Source of the DNA: Prunella strophiata
Taxonomy: Eukaryota; Chordata; Aves; Passeriformes; Prunellidae
NCBI GenBank assembly: GCA_036583965.1
Contig: JAZBQD010000013.1
Span: 5,062,144 to 5,126,143, forward strand
Direction of reading: 5' to 3'
Length of the DNA: 64,000 bases
The first letter of the stretch is position 1, and every line of letters starts with the position of its first letter. A program made the position numbers and the translations under genes. Of the stretch, positions 37,441 to 52,639 are shown piece by piece. A model generated the notes under the pieces. The model did not search any database and had not been told where the DNA came from. It saw nothing but the letters and a program-made list of their open reading frames with translations.

Positions 37441-37835
37441 TAAAAATACACACTGCAATGGGCTGGAATTCCAGCTTCCAGCAAGGAAAAGATGTTCCTG
37501 CCCTTCAAGGCAAAGTTCTGAAGGGGCCAAGACCCAAGTGGAGCAAGATCTTACAAAGACATTTCACTGCCAGCCTCCAAACTTCATCCAGGGCTGTTTT
37601 AGCAGCTGGATTGGGAAAAAAAAAATAAAAAATCAGAGGAGGGTCTTTGGCTGGGAGCTGCCACAGGTAAAGAGAGACACTGGGAAGGGAAAAGGGCAGA
37701 CAAAGGAAGGCAGGAGAGAAAGCAGGACACAAATGGCAACCAGCTGAGAAGGTGGCATTCTGAAAACCAAACTGGAACTTATGGAAAAGGAATGGGATAG
37801 AAATGAAGAATTCTGAAACTTTATTTACTATGCTT

Positions 37836-37930
37836 CTCTGGGCAACCTGTGCCAGGACTTCACCACCCTGACAGGGAAGATGTATTTTCTATATCAAACC
37901 TGAATTTCATCCCTTTTACTCAGAGCCCAG
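37836..37930 (-). mobile_element. CR1 LINE fragment
   Basis: CTCTGGGCAACCTGTGCCAG, then CTTCACCACCCTGACAGGGA, then ATATCAAACCTGAATTTC is a familiar antisense CR1 stretch. Only about 95 bp are recognisable. Confidence 0.75.
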
Positions 37931-39879
37931 TAAAACACAATGAACTCATTTGTGGTCATTCTCATAAAGGGCTCAGTTCTTTGTTCCAGCACATCCAGCA
38001 AGCAACAGGCAGGACAGCATGGGAACCCAGCTCACAGCTGAGGGACTCAGAAAATCTAAACACCAGTAGGCACATTTATCATTTTTGCTACAATAGACAG
38101 CACTGAAAATTATAGGTAATGACAGCCTCCTAATCACCCCAATCCCCTCTCCCTTTTAAACTTTCTCTGAAATACCAAAACAGCTCTTAAAATTCCTTTA
38201 TCTTTGTCAACCACAGATCTTTTGAGAGCAGACTCAGGAAGAGAGCACAACATAAGCATGTTGCTATTCAGACATAGCTTGTTGTCTGCCTTTCCCTAGT
38301 AAATTACAGCAGTAGATATTGAGAATAACCAGGTATCCTGAGGAATTTTTCCTGCAGCAAGTTATTTTCCTATCATGGTCCATCTATAATTTTATTACTT
38401 ACTAAAAGACCAATATAAATACAGTACAGCACCTTGCAATTACTCCCCCTTATATTTGTAAGCCTCAAAGTCTTCCAGGTCTTAACAATAGCAAAAACCC
38501 TGTGTCACTCTTTCGGGACATTAACATATTTAGCATTTGGACACATCCTCTTCAGGACTAAGTAGGAAAACAGCTGAAGCTCTAGCAGATCCTTAATAAA
38601 CTTTTGCCTTCTGGGTATCAGGAATAAAACTGTGTTATTTCAGTGTCTTTATTTTTTATGAATTTAGTTATTATCTATTAATTTCTTTTCTCATTTTGAC
38701 TTTTCAAAAGCTGATGTTGCACAAAAAATGTGAGCTGTGGAAACCTGAAGCAAGCTGGGCAATTAGGGCTGAACTGCTCCATCTGCTTCACAGAGAATTT
38801 TTATTTGACCCCAGGAATGCTGGTTACTCAAGCAGACTAAACAACTTTGATTCATTTCAGCATGTGAGGAGTGGGGTGTGCAGCTCCAGGCCAGGCTGGC
38901 AGGGTTGAACAGGAATTCCCAAGAAGCACTGGAGCCATGATCCCCTCAGCATCCCCAGCTCCACCCAGCCCCAGCCTGCTGGGAATCAGACTCAGCAGTA
39001 AAAGCATGAATTCTGAATATCTCAGGATTGCTGTACAAGACAGAATGATCAAGCTCTGTGATTCCAAAGTCCCATCTCAGGTTCTGATCTGGGCTAAAGG
39101 CTGTATTTTGGCTTAGGAACAGGCTGCCTGACCCAGCCCCAGCTCTCTTTGATAGTTATCAGCACCTGGCTGCTCTCGGGGTCTACAGGAGCACAGAGCC
39201 ACAGATAAACCCTGCACCAATCTGTTTGCCTAGAGACAAAACTTATTTTCTTCTGCACACCCAAGTTCCTTTCATGCCACCTGGTTTAGATAAGCTGCTC
39301 AAGTTTTGCCTGGTTGGATTTGAACAGCTGCTCCCAGAAGATGAAGGGACAAGGCCAGGAATAGTTAATAACTTTCTTAACTGGAAACACTGTTGAATCA
39401 TTCGTTTCCCTCCCCACAGATTGCGTAAAGCCTCCTCAAGTGTTTGAGTCTAACCAAGCTTTTAACTGGAAATAGCAAACCTTTGCAGGATCTTCCTGTC
39501 CTGGCACCAGTTTCTCACAGAAGTGTCCACCTGGCTTCTAGCCAGAGGTATAAACGGCATTTATTAAAGCCAAATTTTAAGATAGGGGAAGGTGTGGGTG
39601 GAAAATTCAAGGTAACAACTGAACTCTGAGTAGGTTTGTACCTACAAAGCACCAGGATCATCTCTGTTCCCTAATTCACATTATTTCCTATCCTGCCTTT
39701 GACTATAATACTCATCCTCTATACCAAAAAAAACCTGTTCTCTGTTGGCTTTTATAGCTGCAACTGTTCTGGTGTCTTTGTAGCACTCCAAAGCCTTCAG
39801 TTTCACACAGGACACCTGATTTCTAAAATTCCACCCCATGTATTCTTATACACTCCTGCCCCAGCACCCCAGCCCTTCT

Positions 39880-40085
39880 TCTCAGAGCTAATTCCCACAG
39901 GCTGCCCCAGCCTCTGCTGGTGCTGGGGTTGTTCCTGCCCAGGTGCAGACCTGCATTTGCCTTTGTGGGATTTCCAAAGGTTCCTCTCTGTCCATCTCTC
40001 CCACCTATCCTGGCTCCTCTAAAGGGCTGCACAGCCCTCAGGGGATCAGCCACTCCTCCAAACCTTCTATCACTAGGGAGCTCCC
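39880..40085 (-). mobile_element. CR1 LINE fragment (ORF2 3' region)
   Basis: The plus strand reads GGTGCTGGGGTTGTTCCTGC, CCAGGTGCAGACCTGCATTT, GCCTTTGTGGGATTTCC, GGTTCCTCTCTGTCCATCTC. This is the antisense of the CR1 ORF2 C-terminal coding region, in order. Small indels break the frame. Confidence 0.8.
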
Positions 40086-42429
40086 TGAGGAGCCATCAAC
40101 CTCACAGGCTCTGCCTGTCCTGCTCCACTCCCCACTCACATCACCTTTCCTATGTTTTTCACCATTCCAGTTGTTCTGTCTTTTCTTACAGAGCAAGAAA
40201 ATAAGAAAAAATCCAAGTGGATTAATGCCAAATTGTGCTGGCATATTACAGAGAGCATGAAAGACAACAAAACTGACAATTTTCTAAAGCAAAAGTACTA
40301 TTACAGTCACAATAACACCTATCAAGGAAAAATCTGTTCCCTAAAGTAAGGAATAAATTTTAATATAAAGTCCCACCAGCTCAAGGTGGTACCAATTAAT
40401 CAAAACAATTCACTTGCAGATTCTTCACAGTCACTGTTTTTTAAATGGTAATTCTTTTCTTACTTGCTATTCCAGTGTTGGCACAAAGGTTTAAGCTGAT
40501 TTTCATCCAATCTTAAAAAACAAATCATAACTGTAATTTAAAATAGAAGTTGGGATTGTTTACTCCTCTCGGTTCTATGTGCCAATTTAAATACTGAAAA
40601 AATGATCAAAAAACAGCACTACTGCCAAAATGAACACCTGAGAAATGCCAAAGTCACCATGCACAGTGCAGAGCAATACTAAAATCTCTGATTTTTAATA
40701 CAGTATGAGTAGCGTACAATTAGCAAACTCCAAGTATTTTCTGGATTCATATGCCCACACACACTCCAAGTGTGCACCTTAATAAAATTAAATACTCGTT
40801 AACTGTGAACAGTCCTGGGTATTTTTATGAAGATGTTGAGTTGCTAATTGAATTTGAAGCACAACAGATGCTTAGTACTCCAACCAAATGCTGCTTTTCT
40901 TATATATTAAATATATATATTTGTGTGGGTACATACAAACACTCCTCAGCTACTAAAGTAATTAAAAAATATCAGCCAAAGGGTTTCTGCTTCCCCATGG
41001 CTTAAGAACTCAAGCCATGAGCTAAAAAACTCAGCAATTCCAGAAAGGAAACACTGTAGTGATGCCATAGTAAACACCAATTCTGATTAAAACACCTGAA
41101 TTTATAATGAATGTTTTTTTTAAAGTTGAAAAATATTTTTGGGCACAGCTTCTGAACAAAAATCCTTTACCACAAGTCTGCCAACTACTACTGCTCAGGG
41201 TTTAAAGTGTTACTCCAGGTTGTGCCTTGGGCCAGCAGGGCAGAGGTCAGAGCTCTGCAGTAAATTCCTGCCATCAGGCAGCTGGAAGATAAGGGTTGGG
41301 AAAAGAAAAAAGAAAACAAACACAACAAACCCCAAAGCCCCACTGGCCACATCTCCTTAGAGTCAGAGACCTTGTAAAATATCACCTTTGTCTCCCCCTG
41401 ATGCCAAACTCCTGACGGGAGGTTCAGAACAAGGCACAGGAGGTGTGGAAAGAACTGAACAAACCTAACCACAAAACTTGTCTTGGACTTAGTTTCTAGA
41501 GTGTTTTGCAATTTTGCTCTCAGAAAGTCATGCAAGTTTCATGAAGCTTCCATGGAATTTAAATCAAAGATTTAAGCTGTAATTTTTAGTTCTCTGCCTG
41601 AACACTGGTACCTACACTTGTGTGCACACTAAAATAGATCATTTCTGTCAAACTCTGCTCCACAACACCAGGAACAGGAGCAAAGCACATCCATGAGCAT
41701 CTGGCAGTGACAAAATGCACAGACCCACCTGGGGATGCTGCTGTCAGCCCTTATGCTCTGTAAAAACTCTCCTACCCCTTTCAGGCTTCAATATTAAACA
41801 CTAAGCAAAAGAAAATGTTGCAGATACTGCAAAGGCCATCTCTTGCAATTCCTCCTTGGCAGATGTTTGTGCAGGTCCTTCATCCTGGTGAAGGGGAGGC
41901 TGTCGCTGAGTATTCTTCCTCCTGAACCCCTCAAGTGACAGGAATTTCAGTTGGTTTCACAGCTATTCACAGCTACCAAATCAGCTGTCACAGACCTGAC
42001 AAAGTATTGGGGCAGGACACAGCAAGTTTCACACAAAAGACATTACAATCTCGCAACATAAGAAGCCACATATGGACAAGGAGAAAGGTTTGCTTTATGC
42101 AATTTGCAAAGAAAATTCAGATTTAAGCACTGTAAAATGAGCTTTAAAATAACAAGGCTGCAACAGATGCTCATTTAATGAAATAACAGCAAACTTTCAC
42201 ATTTTGAAGTGTCTATTTAATCATACAACAGGTTCATCCTCACCATCATCCACTAGATGACCACAGACACACTGCAGCTTCCTGAAAATGTCATCTAATC
42301 ACTTCCTCTGCAATCCCAATTAATTTCCCATAGCACAGCCCCAGCTGGGCACGAGGAAGCTGTGGCTGCTACTCTGTTTCCTGAAGTTCAAGTGTATCCA
42401 ACTCTGCCCATGGTTACAGGTGTTGTTTG

Positions 42430-42612
42430 TCACTGAATTACAGAACCATGGACTGGTTTGGGGGGACCTTAAAGCCCATCCAATGCCACCCTCTGCCATG
42501 GCAGGGACACCTTCCAATATCCCAGGCTGCTCCAAGCCTCCAAGGCCCATCCAACCTGGCCTTGGACGTTTCCAGGGATCCTGGGGCAGCCCCAGCTCCT
42601 CTGGACAAAGCA
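42430..42612 (-). mobile_element. CR1 LINE 3' end (antisense on + strand)
   Basis: It begins at the inverted tail, AATTACAGAACCATGGACTG, then GGGGGACCTTAAAGCCCATC, CCATGGCAGGGACACCTTCC, CAGGCTGCTCCAAGCC, CCAACCTGGCCTTGGACG and TTTCCAGGGATCCTGGGGC. The order and content match the common passerine CR1 3' region, close to consensus and therefore fairly young. Confidence 0.9.
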
Positions 42613-43951
42613 TAAGAAAAGTGGTTGTGCTCCTCCACAGATGTGAGTCAGCCACAGTGGCAATAAAACCCTGGGCATAAGGATGTACTTAAAAACATCA
42701 GAGATGGCCCTTGTACTTTTATAAGTAAAAGAGATCAAATGTTATATGAAAACAGTCAGGACTTCAATGCATTCAGAAAGGCCTTTCATGAATGCCAGGC
42801 AAGAGGACAGAAATTAGAAAATACCTTCAGCCAAGTAAAACTGGCTCCATTCACTGAAACTATAGTAACCATCTGCTTTTTGTTGCCTCTGTGCTCTTAC
42901 AATACTGTCCAGAATGACCACGTTCAGAAAAAGTTAGCACAGAGGTGGGGGGGGAAAAGAATTATTTACAGTTCTACAGCTCTCCTTTTACTTCAATGCT
43001 CAATTTAAATATTCTGGCTGTTTTAAGGGCTTGGTGAAACTGGCTTTTGTAGACTGAACACAAAAAACTAACAGGAGAAAAATGCAGCATTTTCCCCCCT
43101 CAGCCAGAATACAGTGAGAGCACAGTGGTTAAGCAAAGGCAGAGTAAGCTAATTACCAAGTACACAGCTGCTCCTACCTGGCAGAAAGCAAAGGAAAAAA
43201 AATCCTATGAGTCATCAAATGCAGTTCCTAAATCTGGAAAAGCCTTACAAAAATAAACTTCCACGAAGAAGGGACCAGCTTCAGAGGGAAAAAGAAGTGA
43301 TGCAGATAATAAAGATCATTATTTCAGAACAAAAAACTATTTCCAGTTTGAAAGGAAAAAGTTTTTTTGGCAAGGCAACAACTAAACATGTCATCTAGTT
43401 AAAAACAGCTTCTCTTCTTGTGGTTTGTTGGGGCAGAATGAGTGAAGAGATCTTCTACCAGAGTCTTTTTTTATATCAAACACTGAAAGGGGGTGGGAAG
43501 GAGTCATTTCTAACCCAATTTAGAACAACTTTATTCCTCTCCATGATCATCAGCACTTCTCACATCCACCTTTAACACAGACAGAGCTCCAGATATTCAC
43601 TAAGAATTCAGGGTAAGTTTTGTGTCCTGCTTGAAACAGGAAGGGTAATCCTGACTTCCCAGTTTTGCAGACACACAGGGATACAAATACACAACTGTTT
43701 ATGCTTTGGCAGAACTTCTGTTTTGCAAAGCCCTTACCTGTGTAGTTTCTCATATATTTTAGAAAACAGCACATGAGTCTCTAAATTACTGTAGCAAAAC
43801 AAGAGAATTTGTAGCAAGCATTGTTTGAAATTTTTATTTCAGTTTTGTCACTAACTTTAAAGTTTCCCTGAGTTCTTTTGGAAGCCCTTTCTTGTACTCA
43901 CTCATGGCTACTGCTGAAATTATATTACACTGGCCAATAAATTTTAAGGTA

Positions 43952-43976
43952 TTTAAATTTAAAAATTAAATTTAAA
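43952..43976. repeat. 11-bp AT inverted repeat (TTTAAATTTAA)
   Basis: TTTAAATTTAA at 43952-43962 is mirrored exactly by TTAAATTTAAA at 43966-43976 with AAA between. AT-only sequence makes chance occurrence plausible. Confidence 0.45.
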
Positions 43977-45411
43977 AAGAGAGAAGCTGAAAACTTCAAA
44001 TCAGGTGTGAGCTGTTGGGGGGAGAAGGGTGTTGTGAGCTTTCTGTGTGTTGGTTTTTTAACTGGGTGTCAGAGAGGTGAGTTCTGACCTACCTGTATTC
44101 ACACATTGAATGAGCACTGATTGACACAAGAGCTGCCCACACATCCCCCCACCAAACCAAGGAAGCACAAAACTGCATTTCCTTCAGTTTTCCAAATAGA
44201 TTTTTTGATCCAAAATTCAAACAGCTTAATTCAAACTATTTCTGAGGAGAAATGTATCAGCTTCACAACCTGATCCCATGAACTCCATTATAAGCTGCAA
44301 AATATCCTGATCTTAAAAATCTTTTTCAACCTAAATGACTGTGTAACTCCATGAAACACATTTAAAATAAAGCTACGGAGTATTCTGAAACAAAATCTCC
44401 ATTTCAATTATCCTCCAAAATGTCTTAGAAATTGCAGTGGAAAGTCTCCTTTCTGCCCTAATCACCAGATGCCCTTTCAACTACCCCAAGTTTAGGCTAT
44501 TTTAAACTCCCACCTCTCTTTCCTCCTAATAACGGTTACTAGAAATTTGCTTCAGGTTCATTTTAGAAGGAAATAATTAGATTTACAATTAACATTCCAA
44601 AGTATTTCTTGTGTAACATTTTCCCATTGCTAATCATTTACCCAGTGGCAAGGCACAGGAATCCACACAGGGTGAGTGTGCAAGGACAAACAGCCAGGGG
44701 CTCTCAAAATGCAGCATTTAAAGTGAAAAAGGCCATGTTTTACAGGGAGAACAACAGTTTTCCACCTTCCTTTCAGACTGGCCTGTAATTTCCAAATTTT
44801 CATTTCCAAACAAAATTGGCTGACTACTAATAAATTGCCTTTTGATATTTTCTTCCCTTGATGTCTGGCTGGATTATCAGCAAAACACAAGTTCCTTTTT
44901 TCCTTACTCAAAAAGTATTTGACTGCACAGCATCTCCCCAGAACAGACAGCAGGAGACTGACACTTACAGAAGTAAAAATACAAACCTCAACAAAACAAG
45001 CAAAGAAGAAAAGAAATATAATCACACACATCATTACTGAGCAATGCTATTTGATAAAAATAATTATTTATGCTCAATTGCAGTGTAATTCTTCCTTCAC
45101 CTCTCCTGCATTTCAGGAGGTTTTCTTAGCAGATTTAATCAAATTTTCCAGAATCTTGTTGGATATTTAAATAATGACATGCCCACTTAATTTGCACAAA
45201 AGAAAAGGCATGGATTAAGGTTTGCTTTGATTCATTGGTTAAGCATTAAGTAATTAGATTTGCCTTGTTGTTAAGGAGAGGATAAACACGTTGCTCAGTT
45301 ATGATCTAAACCCAAAGCTTCTCCTCTATGCTTTTTTACCCTCCAAAAAGTTTCTTCCAAGTGGACACTCAGAGATGACCTAAATGAAACAAGGTCCTGG
45401 AGGGACAGGGC

Positions 45412-45475
45412 ACAGAGAACTGCTTCCCACTGCCAGAGGGCAGAGATAGATGGGATATTGGGGAGGAATTTTAAA
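45412..45475 (+). mobile_element. CR1 LINE remnant, sense
   Basis: CACTGCCAGAGGGCAGAGAT followed by GATGGGATATTGGGGAGGAA matches the segment of the common songbird CR1 just upstream of the part seen at 29355. Only ~60 bp remain. Confidence 0.7.
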
Positions 45476-48400
45476 GAGATAAGTTAAATTAATGTGTTGT
45501 GCTTTTCTTCCAACACAGCCACAAATCTTCACACAGATAGAAATTATCATCCCTGACTCTAAGCCAGCTCTCGTAACTAAAAAAATGGAACTTGGCTCCA
45601 AAATTATCTTTTTTTCCATCCTGTTCTTACTATGTACTACCACACAAAACAAAACAAAAAAGATGGCATCACCTCCTGGATTGTGTACACAGAGACAGCT
45701 GGAAAAAAGTAATTTATACACTGCAGGATCAAGTGAGGAATGGTGACACAGCCTAGAATTGAGAATACACCAATCATCCTGTACAATAAGAAGAAAATTT
45801 GATGCTTATTATAAGTTAATGCCCACCAGATTGTTCACAAAATACAGTGTCTAGAAACATCTTGTTCACAGCATTTACTATTGAAAAAAAGCCACAGAAA
45901 ACAAATCTAAAAGCCTCATATCTCTCTCCTATAAATCTACTCCCAGGGCAAAGCTGTGGAGAACATTTGTACAGGGTTTGAGCTGGGGAAGGTTTCCACA
46001 CTCACCCTGCTTTATGCTTCCTGAAAATGTTTATTTAAGTTGCTATTTTCCATTGCTGTTGTGACTCCTGTCATTTGAAACACTACAGAAACAGCCACAA
46101 AGTGTCAGTACAAAGCCAGAAAAACAACAAGACAAAGCTCAGAAAGAACAAAGCCTGTTTTGAAATCTGAAGACACCTGTACAAATACTTTTTTTGAAGA
46201 AGAAAAATAACCCAAAACTTTTTTCAAGTGAAAAATAACCCCTCCAAAAACATATAAATTCAAGTGAAAGAGTCAAGATAAAAACAAGGAAGTTCAAATG
46301 CACTTATACTGGATAATAAAAGAATTGGTTTGTTTGCTATCTACAGTGATTTTTCCTAAGAAAACATTCACCAGAAGACAAATATTTAATATTACTCAAA
46401 AGCAACAGTCCCTGTTTAAAGCTGTTCTGTAAGACCAACAACTCTGTTGAGCAGGCAGTGTTTATAACAAAAACGTGCTTTTTATATCAGACAGTTTGTG
46501 CTAACTCGGCAACATTTCCAGCTCAGTACACTCTGTACCGGCGGGGCTTGCCAGAAACTCGGCTCTCCACGAGCATTTTCCTATTTGTTAACTATTTCTT
46601 CCAAAAGAAAGGAACTAATCCCAGTGTTTCGAAATCCTCTTCCCAGCCATTTAACAAGGAATTCATTTGCCTAACAAATACACAAGGAAATACTAATATA
46701 AACAGAATAATAGCAAAATAATTTCTGCTATGTAAATCAGAGAATCTGGGGGTTTTGTTTTAAACCAGAACAACACAAAGCCAAGCATTACCACGTTTCC
46801 TATAAGGCTAAATCAGAGAGGAATCCAAGAGGCACTAAAGGCTTCTTCTTATCTTTTCCCAACTCTATTCCAGATAACAGCCAAAAAAGTCCCTTTGCAT
46901 TTGGATTCTGTAGTGCTGGTCGTTTTTTATTTAATAAATATTGATGAAATGTTAAAATATTTATTAACTCAGAGAGAGAAGGGTGGTTGATAGTCTAGCT
47001 TAATGGATGGGCCAGGAGCACAGGCAGCTCTTCACAGAACCACTGCTGTTCAGAGTAGAAAAATCCATGGAATCACAAAGGAAATGTGCATCCACAGTCA
47101 GAACCTACACACCTCCAGTGGCTACATCTTTTCAAACCTCAAGCCATGTTGAAACACGGGGACTCTCAACATTTAGGGGTGATTTGCAGTCGTTTGGCAG
47201 CTGCCCCCAACCCTGCAGAGGAGGAACTTGGCTACAACCAGCTCAGCTCAGCCACACATGCTGAACACGGGTGATGTGCTTGCACACCAAGGTCAGGGTG
47301 CAACACATACCCCACACACCCACCCAGGGCATGTAACACAAATACCTGTTGTCACAACAAATGGTGTCTCTTGAGGGGAATAAGCACCAGGGCCTAATGC
47401 CACCCATGCAATGCACCCACTACAGATGAGTGACAAACCCAATTATCACACTGGTATTGAGGAACAATAAATACTGGGCAATCACCAATTCTCATCACTC
47501 TGCCCCTTCTGGTATGTACAAAATGGGTTCTTTTATCAGCAATGAAATACTGACTTCTGAAAAACTGAATCCACTTCCACAAAAATCTGATTATGGGATT
47601 TCAGGTTATGATGGCTGTGCCTGCCACTTCCTTTGTGTCTCACCCTCTTGGACACTGCACAGCACAGTCAATTCTTTGCAAAGCTCTCATTAAATAAACT
47701 ATCATTACATAAACAGCCACATTTTCACAGCACATATGGTTTTGAAAACTCCCTTTATCCACTGGGCAGCTGCGACGCTGAACAGAAGCTATGGCCAGAG
47801 TTATGGTACATGGCAGAAAGTTCTGTGAATCCCAAGTTTCTGTGTGTTTTTATTTGATTGCAAAATGTCATATTTCTGACATATGATGGGGATTTACATC
47901 TGCAAATGCTCAACATGTCACAGTGACAGACTAGGGCCATGCTGACTGTGTGTTTTGTTAACACTGACAACAACCACAGCCAATAAAACTCTGGGAGCCT
48001 TTGTACTCCAAATGCACTCTGTATTCTTTTCTAATATATTTGTACAAAAAAATCTTAACTTCTTCCATTTTCCGCAAGCACTGTATATTCAAAGGCTTTT
48101 AAAAGTTACAGTTCATGGGATTTCAGGGTTGTATTTTCTTTTGTTCTTTTTCCTTTTCATTTATTTATTTATAATCTCATCCCAGATGTGGCATCAAATG
48201 CACACAGCAGGATATCCTTAAGCATTACTTTGTAGAGTTCTTTGTGTCACCATCCAACATTCTTAATCACGTGAAGATTAGCAGAAAGACTTAGCTGGGA
48301 GTAGTGTGAACAGTGGGAGGGGAAACTGAATATCTGCTGGTTTAAAACAGTTCCACACCAGTTTTGTCTCCTTTTTCCAGTTTCCTCAGCTCGCAGAATA

Positions 48401-51400
48401 CAGAGACAAGGTGGAGCAATAACCAACCTTCCCTTCCATTCACTGTCTGCACTGCCTGCTTGTTCAGCACAGCACTTAAACCAGGGCTCCCTCCTCCTCC
48501 TCCATCCCACATCCTGCACACACATCCTGGATAACTTCACAGCTTAGAGCGGGTGGCCAGGGGGGAAAAGCTGAACACAAAAGCTTTGGTTGAGGCAGCT
48601 CCCAGTTCCTGGTTCCAGTCAGATCTGCAGCTCCAGATCCCAAAGCAAGAGCAGCCACTGGTGTGGTTTGAAACACAGACAGCCACTGTGAGGGAAGGAT
48701 CTGAGAGTTCAGCATTCCCACAGAACTTGTCCACTGCATGAGAAAACCAGGACACCAACAGTTCCATGTGTAAGACAGGCAAAGAAGGGGGCTGGACTGA
48801 TTATTGGCCCCACAGGCATTGGGAAGTTGTGGATTTCCATCACAGGTCACTGTTCTTAAACCAAGACCACTTAATATGTGCAAAGTAACCACAGAAAGCT
48901 TCTAACAAACTGTACAGCTGACAAGAAAAGTAATTTTTAGTAGGCAGTAATTAATTCCTCATCCTAACATGTTAATTTAAATTGATACCTGGATAAAGTG
49001 GCCACAAGCCCAAAAATGCAGAAACTGCATTGTTAAGTGTAATAGGGAAACTCCAGAAAAGAAGTGGATATGCTGACAATACAACTTCAAACAAGAAGAG
49101 GAATGACAAATTTTGCCTCTGACACATATGGACTAACAGGAAAACAAATTAACAGCAGCCTGTTCTCACATGAAATTATGAGACAGCACAATAGTGTAAA
49201 AGTCATCTTATATGCAGAGCTCTTAAAACTGAATTAATAGAGGACTATTGCATAGTTACTGCTGGTTATAATTTGGAATACATTAAAACCTTTACTTCCC
49301 CAATATTTAAAATAAACAAGAAGCAGTGAGCAGGCACAGCCACTTCATTAAAGTGATTACATAAACTCTCAAACCAAGACTTAATTTGAATTAATAGTAA
49401 AGATAAAATTGAATGCATAAACACGCCATGCAGAAAGAATGAAGTTCTGAAAAGAATTAAGTGGTTTGATGATATCACATAGCAAACACCTGATGAATTC
49501 ATTAAACACAAAGGGTTGCAGATGCCACGATACAGTGAGTAGTTCCTACTTGAAAAATCAGATTGATGTCAAACTTACAAAAAACTAGCGAGTCTTAACA
49601 GCAGCAGGACACAGGCAGACATTTTGCAAAGCAGCAGCAAAATTTGAAACCAAGACTGATACAGTCTAAGTATCAATACCAGACATGATTAGTTTCAATG
49701 AAGTTAATCTAGTGTTTGGGAGAACAGCTTCTATTTCTGCTTGAAGTGCCAGGGATTTCTCCTTTAGAACTGCCCTGTAGCTGAGATCCACTTCCCCCCA
49801 GGCACGTTCCCAAGGGGAGACCCTCAGCTCATCGATTACATAAACTACTCTCTAGTCTTACTCACCTTAGCAGGGCAGCTAAATATCTGCACCAAGATGT
49901 AAAATCTGCAGAGCCATCAAAGCACTTCTGCTGGAACAGAAGAGCCAACAATTTATAGGCTCTTCAGTTGTGCCTGCTTTTATCAGGCTGGTTAGTTGAA
50001 AGAAAATGCACACATAATTACTTAATCCCATTAAAACAAAGACAAATGACAGCAGAGAACTTCCAAGCTCAGCAGTTTGAGCACAGGATGATTCTGAACT
50101 CACACAGAAATGAATCACAGAGCCTCCTCTGTGGGCAGCTCCTTCCACAGCCCCTCTTATTTTGGCTACATCAGCATCACAGCTCTGATATCCTGCTCTT
50201 CCAGCCAGCTCCAGAAAATGGCATCTTGGACAATGAGCTTCCAGATTTCCCAATGTACCTGTAATCCAAGGTCTCCACTTTTTCAGTGAAGTGATTACAT
50301 GTCAATTAAACAAAGCAAGTAAATGCACAAGAAGCTACTAAAAAAACTCAGTTGCTTCTTCCAGCATTTGGGGAGCACAAGCAGGAATCCTAAAGAGGCA
50401 GCAAGTGGCAATTTGAGGGGGTTGGTGCTTAATTTTAACATTTTGAGTTTCAGAAACTTACAGGAACTCCTGTTCACATTAATGACAAAATGTAAACTCT
50501 AGTCAGCACCTGAAGAGGGAAAATGGAGCAAATTGACATTTCTCTAGGGAATAACACAGGTTTGCTGGCATGTTTACTATGCAGGAATAAATAAATGTGT
50601 CAAATAATTGCAAGAACTCACTGAAGAACTGAAAACTGAACTTATGTAAATTCACATTAAACTCAAAAGTCACTTCTTCTTAAGGCAGTAATGATTTTTT
50701 TTTTTAATACAAATATATTTAGTGTACCTCTAAGCAGGATCTTTTGTCTCTGCTGTTCCCACACAATAATCTGAGCCCTTGAATGTGAGCAGGGTCTCAC
50801 CTCCAGGCTCAGCCATCCTACAGCAGCTGTGTGGGACAGGACAAGCAAACAGTGCTGAGTGTAATGTTTGCTCACCAATTACCCTTTTGTGGGCTCACTG
50901 AGAACCTCCCAGGACAAGGCCAGGTAGCAACCCTATCCCAAAAGGGGAGGGATTAGGAATTTCAGTACTAGAGTCCATTACTTTTGAGACTAAGCAGTAG
51001 CAGTCTTGCAGGCAAAACATTTTTCTTCACACTTTCCAGGCCTTAACTGTGGTTTACAGCAAAAGAAATAGTAATAAAATAATGCTTCCTGCAGTCTGGT
51101 TTAGTTTAGGAAAAAGGCAGAGAGTGACATGAGCCATAACTCCACATACACCTGGGACAGGGGATATCTGTCTGGAAGTTTTCCACTTCCAAGGACAGCT
51201 TGTCCAGGTACAAAGGCTCTCTGGGGAGATCTCTCAAGCACACTGCTGTTTATTACTCTCAGCTTTACCTCACCTGCTTATTAGTTCCTGAATACACTAT
51301 TTCCCAAAGAACAGGAATAAATGAGTGGGAATTCCTCCATTTGGACTGCAAAACCTTGCTGGGTACAAATTCCATAGGTTTGTGCAGAGGACCAGAGGGC

Positions 51401-51951
51401 CTTACTGAAGCTGGAAGCACCAACACCATCAGAGAAGCAGCAGCAATGATGGTGACACCACTTCAGGACTACCCCAGTTTTAGTGAAGTATTTCATTTAT
51501 TTTAGTATGGTGCAGCAATGGAAATCTTACTTTGCTTTGTATAGAAAATCCAAATTAGACTCCCAACTCAGGGCTGTTAGGGATGGCAAAAGAATCCCTA
51601 AGTTACTTGTAAATTATTCAAACTATAATGTTAGTACAAAATAAAAATAAAATGTTATATTTCAATAAGCCAATTACACATTAAAGAAAAACCTATAAAG
51701 CTTTTGTCAGGAACACAGATTCCTCTTGATAAGCAGCCAGTTAAAGTGGCAGAACTCTCAGGAATATCTCTGGAAGGGGCAGGATTGTCAGTTAAGCCCT
51801 TCACCATTCTATCCCATCACAGTCCAACATCACCTCCATCTCTTAATAAGAGCAAAGGACATCACTCAAATGCAGAAGCCACACTTGCTTTACAGTTATA
51901 CTGCTCACTACCATAATATCAGAAATCACATCCTTTTCATATAGGAGAGAC

Positions 51952-51971
51952 AAAAAAAAAAAAAAAAAAAA
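51952..51971. repeat. Poly(A) tract
   Basis: A run of 20 A with no AATAAA or gene-like body immediately upstream. Confidence 0.93.
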
Positions 51972-52639
51972 GAATACAGGGCAGACAAACACCACACACT
52001 TCCCCTTCATCTGCCTTTGAGAACAGATTCCAGGGAATTTTGTTGACATATGTAGACAAGTATTGCATAGAATAAATTTTGTCAAACTCCAGAGGGACCA
52101 AGAGATTTTTCTTCCAGCTCCCCAGAACCATAAACCCATCAGACTCCAAGCCCTGCTGCTCCTCTGTTGACACAATAACACTGTCCATACTTCCCATCTC
52201 TTTAGAGAGCTTTAAAGAATAAGTATTAAATTCTTAAAGCCATTCCAGTAAAAAAAATCCTGTACAATGACCCTTTCAACATCTATGACTGGAAGTTTCC
52301 CTGGTGGGTAAGGTGTTCTATTACTTGTGTTTCAGAAGCAACCAGAATGTCATGGAACAACTACAAAATAGAAATGTTTTATTGCAAATCTGATATTTAT
52401 GTCCTGCTTAGAAACTGCCACACCTGCCACCTTCTGCTCTTCCTTCTAAGACCAAGTTTATCAATATAAGCACTTTAATACAAAGCACTTAAATTCACAT
52501 TTCAATTTCTCCAGGAATTTGAGGTGCTACTTTTGCCTGGTTATTTGTATCATCCACCCATCAATTTGTGGTAGAAATTTGAAGCATTTCAGTTTGACTC
52601 CTCTGGCTCACTGACTATTCCAAAGCAATAAATGTCCCA

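Noticed and set aside
48476..48892. 138-codon minus-strand frame
   Set aside because: No recognisable domain. Overlapping frames on both strands suggest chance.
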